Assembly (NCBI GenBank): GCA_914767715.1
Contig: OU612074.1
Span: 20,012,062 to 20,076,061, forward strand
DNA length: 64,000 bases
Origin: Membranipora membranacea
Taxonomy: Eukaryota; Bryozoa; Gymnolaemata; Cheilostomatida; Membraniporidae
Direction: 5' to 3'
In this document: in pieces, positions 33,316 to 43,029 of the stretch
Numbering within the stretch: the stretch's first letter is position 1
Layout: each line of letters begins with the position of its first letter
Made by a program: the position numbers and the translations under genes
Notes under the pieces: model-generated
Told to the model about the DNA's origin: nothing
Seen by the model: the letters and a program-made list of their open reading frames with translations, nothing else
The model's database searches: none

Positions 33316-33620
33316 TTATGAATTTTTATTTGAACTATTTACAAGAAAACCGAAATCCTTTCCTAAGAGAGGGGTAACTAGGACATCTATTACGTAAATA
33401 GATACTAAATACATACCTAAATACATACTATCCAGGATGTCAACTTGGTCCTCGACCTCTGATATCTTCTTGTCCTCAATCCTTTTCTTTGAAAAACACA
33501 TTACACCCCAGTGACCGATGCGTTTACATTGGTTACACCGGCGATAACTCAGCTGGACACCTGCCAGCATAATGCTTCTACTTTCCACATTTCTTACACT
33601 GCTATGTCAGATCGTGCATA
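33316..33620 (-). pseudogene. Ty3/gypsy-like zinc-knuckle fragment
   Basis: The minus strand shows QCKKCGK, a stop, KHYAGRCPAE and, one frame over, RCNQCKRIGHWGVMCFSKKR. Two CCHC-like knuckles followed by a basic tail are typical of the gag/pol junction of Ty3/gypsy elements. The stop and frame change make it a relic. No protease or RT attached. Confidence 0.55.
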
Positions 33621-33718
33621 GAGGACTTGTCTCCGCTTTTCTGAGCTTTCTTCTTTTCTTGGAGCACCATATCAACGTTATTTGGTTCGTCGGCTTAGGC
33701 ATTAGACTGTGTTTGACT

Positions 33719-33845
33719 TAAACTCAATCAATTTGGATCAGATATTGAGTTTGAAAATTGCAACGGATTTAACAGCTTGTCATGATCAATCTGTTATTAA
33801 TCTCAACCTCAACTTTCTTAATTTAAAAACTGCATGAAATATTAG
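33719..33845. mobile_element. Second half-MITE fragment
   Basis: Close relative of 30866-31010 (same AACTCAATCAATTTGGATC start and TGCATGAAATAT end). Direct orientation. Confidence 0.55.
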
Positions 33846-33877
33846 CGCTGCTGAATCTATATACTTATTGTACAAAG

Positions 33878-34000
33878 CTCCCCCAGTGGGGCTTGAACCC
33901 ACAACTGCCGCAGGAGTTGTGGGTTCGAGCCCCACTGGGGGAGCTTTCATTGTTGATTGTTCAAGCCCCCAGCACCCTCAGGTGTATACCTCTCCTTCCC
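33878..34000 (+). mobile_element. Inverted-head SINE insertion (hairpin)
   Basis: Flanked by 10-bp target duplications TTGTACAAAG (33868-33877 and 34001-34010). The first 66 bp (33878-33943) form a hairpin of two copies of the SINE B-box end, CTCCCCCAGTGGGGCTTGAA and its near-perfect inverse; then the usual SINE body follows as at 20459-20516. It is a truncated SINE copy whose head was joined in inverted orientation. Confidence 0.85.
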
Positions 34001-34149
34001 TTGTACAAAGTTCTGATGCTTCCCATTTCAGCTATCAAAGTTCCGGGGGGGGGGGGGGGATGATACTGATTTTGATCCTTTAGTGCAGGAACGTATCGAG
34101 CAGATTATGATGAGATTTTACCTTGACAATTCCTATTTTAGAGCATTTA

Positions 34150-36794
34150 CCATAGGCAAAACACAGAACCCTAGACTGGACAATGAGTGTCCCCATTACA
34201 TACTGCGACGCAACGACATAATGCTGATAATTAGTACCCGTTAGAGCCCAAATCATGGTACTGGACATTTTGAATATGTAGATGATTGTACATGCACGCT
34301 ACACTGTCTCATCTCGAAGGCCATGATAACATAGCTATTTGCACTTGGAATCAAACCGACTATCTAGCCTTGTTATTTTGTGATGGCTGCGAATCAGAGC
34401 ATACCGCAGAAAAAGATTTTAAACGGGTGAAGTACAGTGGGATGCTCTTTTAAATTTGCCCTTAATGTTGTTAAGTAATAAATTTGATAATGAACGGTGA
34501 CAACTACATTATTCAAATTTGGCGCTAGCCCTACGGTACCAATAGTGTGTCGGACGGTCCTTTCTGCTGCATGGAACTGTTTTATCTACAACTGGGTTAG
34601 TGAGTTGAGCACTCCTTGGTTTGAGGCCTCCCAAATCACTTATAATAAGAATTAATAATGAACAGCCAGCCTGATACACTTAAGGAAATCAATGCAGGCA
34701 TATACCAACCATACAAATTATATTTTTGCTTGTAAATAATAGCATGTGGTTGTCTAGCCTGTTATCACAAGCTTTGTTTTGGGGGTTAAACAAGCTTATC
34801 AAGACAGTCGGGGTCATTCAAACATACTTGGCTAAACTAAACTGATGCATTAACTAATCCAACACACAAGATTATCTTATAACATTGTATGGTGAAGGTT
34901 GGATTCCCACAATGCAATTCTAGATTCGAATTTTTAAAGGGGATAAGAAGAAAATTCTTAAATCCTATTATAATATACTGATGGGAATCAAACCACAATG
35001 CATTATGTGATATTGCTAGGTGATTGTGACCCTGTTTTTTATCATAGTGTTAGGAAGTGAAGAATTCATGGCCAATGATTATTAGCTAATATCTATTATA
35101 GAGTTTTAGCTGATCAAATCCTTTTTGGCAATACCTAAGAATAAACCCATGAAACGACTAGAGCATTATATCGCGTAACAGGTGCACTAGGTATATCGAT
35201 TCCAGTGTGGTTGGTGTTGAAATGGTGCAATAGCCCACCCAGCCCTAATCGACCGTCTACAGCCGCGATCGCCATCCCGAAGCAATTAAGTGCTGGCTGT
35301 ACATTATAGGTGACACATATCCCCTATAATGGTGTGAAATCAAAAGCGGACAAAGTTTTAGTGGTATATCATATACCTTTGCAAGATGTTATCCTTATCG
35401 AACCAAAGTTGCGGGAGGGGGGGAATTCAATTTCTTTGTTTTGTCATATAGTTTATTTTTAATTTTAATTGTTAGTCGTGATGATGGAGGAGAGATGATG
35501 ACCACATACAGCCTACACTCACCTCATCTAACAGCGGGAAGGCTATTATCCACCTTGCAATGCTTTGTGGGAAGATGACATTGTTCCAACCATACAATAT
35601 AAAGAGCTTTCAGGGGGTTGAGAGAAAATCTTTAATGATATTATTATATACTGATGAGAATTAAACCACTACGTACGTATTCCAGTATTTTCAGCAAGGT
35701 TATTGTTACCCATGATGATTGAGCAGAAATAATGACCACATACAGACTACACTCATCACATCTAACAGCGGGAAGGCTATTATACACCTTGCATTGCTTT
35801 GTGGGAAGATGACATTCTTCCAGCTATACAATATAAAGAGCTTTCAGGGGGTTGAGAGAAAATTATATAAATTATATACTGTTGAGAATTAAACCACTAC
35901 GTAAATATATTATGGTATATTTGAGCAAGGTTTTTGTGATCCGGTGTTCAGCAGTTGTCTTATAAAATGAACAATTCATACCAAATAATTTTTTCAAGCA
36001 TTATGTCAAGCAATCATTGTATTTAACAAATGGATAACCTTGGATATTCCTAAGACAATGCTCTGTTTGATTCCAAGTGCAAATAACTATAATGGCCTTC
36101 GAGTGTAGCGTGCAGGGACATCCATCTACATATTCAAAATGTTCAGTACCATGGTTTAGGCTCCAAAGGGTACTAAGTGTCAGCATTGTATTTAAAATGA
36201 CTGTTTAACTAATATTTCCATGTCATTTTTGCTCAATCAAAATAAGTGATGAGTTAGACAGAATATAGACAAATATATTAAATACGCGTTTTAGCCCTTC
36301 CTAGCGTCTAGAAACGCTCTCAGAGCATCAGCGACCGGGTTCTATCCCGGACCCTGTTGGGGGATCACACTGCCCTCAAACCCCAAGGTGGATCGCGTGG
36401 GTACTTCACACCATCGGAGCTTTGCGATGACGTGCAGTATCGCTGTAAATTGAAATCTCTCACTTTTGAATTTAGATTACTTGGCAACTATCATATGCTG
36501 TTTAGCTAATATTTCTATGACTTTTTTGCTCAATCAAAATAAGTGATGAGTTAGACAGAATATAAACAAAGCTGTTACCTGTGCTGCAGAAGATTCCTGC
36601 TGCTATTCTGTATCAAATTCTACAAAATCTATCAAATAATCTGCATCAAAGGGAGATTACTCCGAAAAACACATGAATCATTGCTTTTTCTACCACAGTG
36701 AGATGTCGCTGCGTCGCAGTATTTAATGAGGACACTTTTTGATAGGCTATTTACTACACAGTGTCCAGTCTAGTGTTGTGTGTTTTGTCTATGG
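34150..36794. mobile_element. Foldback transposon FB2
   Basis: Second copy of the FB family. The left arm is shortened (34150-34240, then an inverted piece 34265-34370). The interior 34640-36290 matches 12380-13850 of FB1, and the right arm 36290-36794 ends TGTTTTGTCTATGG. A segment (35480-35650) is repeated at 35715-35900. Contains no coding region. Its right end directly borders unit B. A 15-G run lies just outside at 34045-34059. Confidence 0.8.
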
Positions 36795-38486
36795 CATTTA
36801 CCCTCAGGGCGTCTCAGAACCCCGAAGATCCGAACAGCGTGGGCTCATGACTCTTTCGTGCGTGCCATGGTAAACTTCTTGAATAAAACGATAGTTTAAA
36901 TTCCTGCTCTTTTTATGATGATTGTTATACCATATTTTAAGACCTGTTATCGAATACTGAATATTTCAGCACAGAACCAAGACTTATCGATAAATTTTTA
37001 TTTCTTGACTGAATAAATCCATCCATCCAATATATATACAATCATGTAACACATTTTGAGCTTGCAAAACACTAACTGACAAAATTTTAATATTCAACTT
37101 TTTGCATTATCTGATTATTTTTACTCATTGGCCTTTGCTCTAAAAAATATTATGCAATCATCACTTCACTTTTCTTGGTAATGCTTATTTAGAGATAACA
37201 GTTAGAAGTGTAAAAATTACTGCCTTTGAAGTTATGAGTTGTCTCACTCTGTAGGGTTTCTATGGATTCTAAGCAAAATGGTTCATTTAGTTTAGCCTTA
37301 GAACCACAATATCTTTTGATTATGGAGGAAAAATTTGTACCAGCCTCATGGTGCAATAATGAATAAGCAACAAAATTTTGCTAAGGGAATTCCCCTGACA
37401 CTGACTTCCTGACCAGGCCCCTCCCCCTAATACAACTTTTCATCAACTCATGGTGTTGACACTTTGAAGCAAGTGATTGTGAGAGGAAATTACTGTAACC
37501 TCTATATCCTACACACAAAGCTGACTTTGTCTTGTGACAGATAAATCAGTGTTACATCATCAGACTCTTCATTACATCTACCAATGAACTAAGGTTAAGT
37601 TCATTGCATCTACTACTACATCTCATGACCACAGACTGGTTAGTGGCATGGGCCCCTGGGACTTACATGTCTTTACTTTGCCAATGTCCACTATCAACCA
37701 CCCAAATACACCATTTGGTTTTTGGTGTTTGGTGTTTTTTGGGTGGTTGATAGTGGACATTGGCAAAGTAAAAACATGTAAGTCCCAGGGGCCCATGGTT
37801 AGTGGGTAGTAGTCTGTCTAATATTTGATTGTATTGTACACTGCTGCACCTTGAATTGGGAAACACATTCACACTGCTGTGCAGTTGGGTATCAAACTAA
37901 AACTGCAGAGTATAAGTGAAACTCACTGTCCTCTTGCCTTGCAGCCAGCAGGTAACTAATTTCGAAAGACATTTTACAATATATTTGGTTACTGCTGATC
38001 ACAGTCAAGTTCTGTAGGGGAAGTATTCACTTTTATGTAAAAAATCATAGTAGAGGGTTTGTTGATGCAGCCCATATTGCGTGCTCAGACATATTTTAGG
38101 TACTGCGTCCAATCAAACACTCGTTCGAGGTGTAACAAAAGATGTGTGGCAGGTGCTCTATGGGACATGTCTTATATTGCACTCATGCTGCCCCCTACAG
38201 CACCAGCAAGACTGACTGCTGTATGGGGTTTGAGCGCTGTAAGACAATGTCATAAGTCTCACAACACCTTCGCCAGTGCCGGTTTTAGTTCCTAATCATA
38301 ACAACATAAATTATTGTAATGCTAGCCATTACTATGAACGTCCCCTTCATAGTAGTGTAGGAGAGTACATGCCTAAGGCTGAGACCGTGATGACCCTTCA
38401 TGAATAAAAAAACTACCTGCTTCTCCAACTGAATCTCATTATCTTTAGCTCGTTCCCCTGATTCTTATTCTTTCCACCTTAAGATA
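36795..38486. other. 5' flank of gene B, highly similar to 53680-55571 upstream of gene C
   Basis: Non-coding. Holds the palindromic MITE at 37647-37796. The proximal 450 bp (with CCAATCAAACACTCG at about 38110) are nearly identical between B and C and are the likely promoter region, but no TATA box at a convincing position was seen. Confidence 0.45.
37647..37796. mobile_element. Palindromic MITE in unit B flank
   Basis: Arms of about 57 bp: the left starts ATGGGCCCCTGGGACTTAC and the right ends in its complement, around a short GGTGTTTGGTG-like centre. GGTTAGTGG (9 bp) flanks both sides (37638-37646 and 37797-37805), an 8-9 bp duplication as made by hAT or Mutator-like transposases. In unit C only the left arm is present (54531-54595). 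Confidence 0.85.
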
Positions 38487-41400
38487 ATGGCTGGAATGGC
38501 AGATGCTAGAACTGATGAGATAGCCTGTAGCTTCTGTCTAGAGTATGGTCGCTATCTGACTAGACCTCGCTCTCTACCCTGCGGACACTACTGCTGTGAG
38601 CCGTGCCTAGAGACAGATTTTATAACTCAGAAGGTGGTCAGGTGTATCAGGTGTAGGTAAGAAGTCTTACTGAGATAACGGCCTGAAGTATATTAACTGG
38701 ACATGTGGTTGAACAATTGGCTGCTTCCGGAAATTTCAATAGGCCAGGTTTATCTCCCCACAGACTTAAAAAAATAACATGTTTATGCATCAAACTTATG
38801 TAAGTCTACTTGTGAGATAATCAATCCTCTTTGGATAGACAAGATATGGCCTCTGTGACTTTCCTGAGATAGGTACTATAGGAACTCGTCATCACAAGCT
38901 ATCTCATACCTCTCAATAGTCCGGCAATTCTTTATGTCGAAGAGCAAGTTGGATGATGCAATATTGAATCTGTAATCAAAGTATAGCCAATCTGTTTGAT
39001 GGTCATACTATCTGAGCGTCTAAATAGGCCCGAGGGGGTTTCATTTCAACACCAGCTAAGATCGCTGGTGCCTGGAATTGATCCTTCACTTGAAAGATCA
39101 TAGACCTGTGCCCTAAACATAATGACCTCTACTGCCTCACTTTACTAAAAACTACATAACAGTAGCAGATCCAGATTGATTGCTGGTGTGAGGTGAGGTG
39201 CCCTTTGGTCAAACCTGAGCCTACCTTCACTTGAAAGATCATATACCTATTACCTAACCATTATAACCTCTACTGCCGCACTCGACACTTTATTAAAAGT
39301 TACATAATGATAGCAGGTCCAGATTGATTGCTGGTGTGAGGTGAGGTGCCCTTTGGTCAAACCTGAGCCTACCTTTCTGTCCTTCGACTCAATCTTGTCA
39401 CGCATAAATCGTTGAGTTCTAATTGGGTCTCATCCAGTTAGCATATATTTCCATATGTTTAATTCTATCCTACAGCACAGTGTATGACATAGATTTGTAT
39501 TCTCTGCCACATGCTGATACAAGTGAAAGCACAACTCCAGTATTCTGTGATGCCTGCTCTAAAAAGGGAGAAAGACTCAAAGCTGAAGTGTATTGTGCTG
39601 CCTGTACTCAGTGCTTGTGTACTAAACATAAGCAGGTAATACTCATCTCCATGAAAGCTAACAGCTCTTTATACAGCCACCGATTGAATCTTGTGACCCA
39701 AATTACAATCATATCGGTTGATGATTGTCTCATAAAAGGAACCCGTTGTGTGTCTGATATATTCAAGCTTTTAAAGGGCAACCAAGGTTTCGCAGCAATG
39801 CATTAGTGGGTAGTAAATAATGTGCTAGGCAGCATCAGCTTTGTGCATGGCGCGGCGCAAAACTCAAAGTAGTTGCTGATTCTAAGCTGGGTAACACTTC
39901 AGATTAGGGGAGGTTCCAAGACATTGCTTTAATAATGATAGAGCACAGGCTAAATAATAACAGGAACAGGAAACTGCTCTGTGGTATACTATTTTAGCTG
40001 AGTTTGGGTCCTTGATGGATGGATTGTTTCACAAGAATTCTGGCTGAATAATCATCAGAATTAGATTTTGTCTTTTTCCCGATGCAGAAGGTGCAATCTG
40101 CTATCAATCGACTTGTTTGAAACCTTGGTTGCCCTTTAAGTACCAGTGATAAGGTTACTGTGCAAACAGTGATAGAGTAAGTCTGAAATGGTCTGATGGT
40201 CATTCTCAGTAGTCTGCCGCGTATCCCTTGATAGCACAAAGTTCAGATGAATTTTGTGGTTTCAATCAAATGGGGGCTGTGGCTGCACAGTTTATGGTAT
40301 GATTGGAATCACAATTCTTGCGGCCATGCAGGACTAAAATTCTAAGATAGGCACTTACGCCCCTACAATGCTTAATAAAGTGGCCTTCAAACATAAAATT
40401 GAATATTCGATGTCAGAATCCTCTCATTAGGGATATGTTTTTGCTTTTTATAAACATTTAAATTCCTTGGGGGCTGGGGCTTTGACCTTGACCTAGTAGG
40501 ATGAGATAATAGCACCCAAACTAGAGTAATGTTGCGCACTTATAAAGTTTTGCCTCCCCTGATTTTTTTTCTAAGCTACGGCCCTGTCATGAGTATGCTC
40601 TTGCACCGTTTATCAAAATCTAGGACCACCTATTAGTTTCAACACAAGAAAGATTCGAGTTCAGACCCCGTTTCTCTCATTCTTATTATAAACATGCTGA
40701 TGGCTATAAAACACATTAGATGACCTTGTGTAGGAATTTCTCTGTGTCAAATATTTTCAGACTTAGGCTTGATTGATGTGAGTTTTTATTTTCAGTCTCA
40801 TGATGAGTTTTTCGATAACCACAAGAAGATGACAGTGGAGGAGTATCGTAAACAATGTAGAAAGTTTGTTAAGAAAACCTGCGCTAAACATCACGGACAG
40901 AGTCTCAGTACTGGATGTCAGATTTGCTGGGAGGTTTTCTGTGTTGAGTGTATGACAGAGCCAACAGCCTGCAAGGATGGTAAAATCATTTACAAGCTGT
41001 GATACCCCTACATGCAGACTATGAGCAGTTAATATTGTAGTAGTGTAGAAGTCTGTGATATTATTTAAGCGGGACCAGTTTGTGGTGAACCATCTAATCG
41101 CAGCCTAAAGTAATTAGTTTAACGCTTTTTACAAGCAGTTTTAGGATCTATGAAGACTAATTATTATCAAATAAACATAAGAACTTTCTCCCCCTAGAGC
41201 CAGTAGAATGGGACAACTCTTTATGCTGCCAAATTGGTCGAATCATGACCTCGGTTCTATGATTGTGATGTTGATGACTAATAACTTAGGCTGGTATTTA
41301 TCTCCACTGTTAGATGACAAAGAGTTCATATCCATATCCTGTCTTCCTGGTCTCAGTAAATTATTATTTAGATTTAAGAAGTTATCTCCTCCACACACAC

Positions 41401-42916
41401 GTCAGTGCTATCCTGTACTTTTAGTGATAGCTAACTGCAGGTGATGTTTAGTTTAATATTGAATCATGTCTTCATGATTTGTAGGTTCAGCTCACAGAAC
41501 TCAGATACTAGAGAAGCTAGTAAATTTTATAGAAAGTGAGGTAGATATACTGAAGACAGAAGCTTCTAAACTTGATACTAAACTATCAGCTTATAGTAAG
41601 AAATGTGCCACAATACTTGAGGAGCAGAAAACAGAAACAGACAGTTTTCTGAAAGTGCTGCATGAAACCCGAGACGAGCAGGTGAGCAAATCTGACAATA
41701 TACATCACACAAGCCACACCAGTCCTGTTTAACTTGGTTTAAATGTTGGTTAGAACCACAAGGGTTCATCATCACTCGCCGCATCCCGAGGCATGGGTGG
41801 CGAGATAGGGTTGCCTTAGTAGCTAGGACGCAATGGCTGCGCCAATTTGCTCTCAGTTTGTAGGCAGGTCGGAGCAGCCAACAAGGTCCAACAATCCCCT
41901 GTGACCAGTGGACTGCAGTGGAACTCAAACCAACACCATTCAGTACTTGCATGCTAAATACCAGCGCTCTAACCAACTATGCCACCTCCTACTCCTTGTG
42001 CCGCTGCTTGTGATAAGGTTGTTTGGCTTAGTGAGTAGTAGTAGTCTGTCCAGCAGGTAATAGTTGTACTACGTCCTGAATCATTGATAATCAAATCAAA
42101 CGTTCCTGTTATAGCTGGCAGATATTAGAGCTAAATACGACAAACTGGAGGCAGAGCTGGTGGAAAAGAGGGAGACAACTCATCGAGAGATTGAGGAATT
42201 TCTCTCTAACAAGTTGGGAGACATGTTAACAGATTTAAGAAGGGAGATCAAACTCTGTGAGGCCAGACTGAGAGATAATCATCAGGTGACAAACATATCA
42301 ACATAAATTGAGATTTTCTTAATCTTTGTGTATGAGAGCAAAGACAACTTTAGAATCCCAGGCTTGACCCAAACTCTCAGGTTACTGATATGATTGTTGT
42401 AATAATTATATTTTCCTCCATCATTTGCGATTGGTAAAGGTATCCAGGGTAATGAATCCTACACTCACAACTTTCCTTGCAAAAGATAAATCTATTGAAT
42501 GTTTTATACTTTCACTGATTCACAACTGATTCTATCCTGTTTGTATGACGTAAATTATAAGTTTTTATGGCATTTTTCAGATGTGAGATATAAAGACGCT
42601 CAAAATTAGATCAAATCACTTTGGCAGAAAAAAACTCCTAGTCTGAAGATACTCAATTTTCTCACAGAAATATAAATCAATTGAATGTATTCTGCCTGCA
42701 AAGTAGTTTTATTTCAGAGCAGTATTTTACTTTGATACTGATTCACTGATATTTCTACTCTGTTTCTGATTTTTTCTTTCTATAAGATAGAGTTTTTATT
42801 TTTACTGCTTTATTTAGGTGGACGTGGTTGTGAAATATAAAGATGCGCAAAGTCTAATCAAATCACTTCTGGAGGAGAAAACTCCAAGTCTGAAGATAAA
42901 CAACGTATTAGTACTT
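38487..42916 (+). CDS. TRIM-NHL-like gene B, 5' part (exons 1-6, exon 6 interrupted)
   Basis: Exons 38487-38656 (RING), 39476-39635 (B-box 1-like), 40796-40979 (B-box 2-like), 41485-41681 and 42115-42285 (coiled coil), and the first part of exon 6 from 42818. The start ATG has A at -3 and G at +4. The RING shows CSFC, then CGHYCCEPC, then CIRC, which is a full C3HC4 ligand set. Exon 6 matches genes A and C up to about 42916 and is then cut by a LINE on the opposite strand. Reading on without splicing, the frame continues into LINE 3' sequence and stops at TAA 43031-43033, adding a hydrophobic stretch of about 20 residues. RING, B-boxes and coil could still be made; the propeller exons lie beyond the insertion. 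I infer that gene B is a recent loss-of-function or truncated allele. Confidence 0.8.
39775..40135. mobile_element. piggyBac-type MITE in intron 2 of gene B
   Basis: 361 bp with perfect 17-bp terminal inverted repeats AGGGCAACCAAGGTTTC, flanked by TTAA on both sides (39771-39774 and 40136-40139). Gene C has the single TTAA at 56716-56719 with no insert. TTAA target and inverted repeats indicate piggyBac-like mobilisation. Non-coding. Confidence 0.9.
41208..41444 (+). other. Conserved short open frame in intron 3 of gene B
   Basis: A 78-codon frame beginning MGQLFMLPNWSNHDLG lies after a good acceptor-like CCCCCTAG. Its counterpart in gene C (57785-58015) differs by an in-frame 3-nt indel and several substitutions and ends slightly earlier. 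It is not in frame with exon 3 when joined at that acceptor, where reading meets TGA soon. No family recognised. It may be a lost exon or simply intron retained by recent duplication. Confidence 0.25.
41735..41995 (-). mobile_element. tRNA-derived SINE in intron 4 of gene B
   Basis: On the minus strand the element starts with a tRNA-like head: A box TGGCATAGTTGGTTAGAGCG and, about 45 nt on, B box GGTTTGAGTTCC. An unrelated body of about 150 nt follows. Both pol III boxes at tRNA-like spacing point to a SINE rather than a functional tRNA, since no cloverleaf with paired acceptor ends is evident. Exact limits are approximate. The same insertion is present in A and C. Confidence 0.65.
42581..42670 (+). 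pseudogene. Degenerate duplicate of exon 6 in gene B
   Basis: Counterpart of 621-710 with the same in-frame TAG after GACGCTCAAAAT. It is preceded by TTTTTCAG and lies 5' of the true exon 6. Confidence 0.7.
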
Positions 42917-43029
42917 ATATATATACTTTTATTGTCATTCTACATCATCTTTAGGAATGTTTTTCATGCAGTGACAGAACAAAAAAGAAAAAACTTAAGC
43001 GGAGAGAAAAAATACTCAAGTAACAAGAA

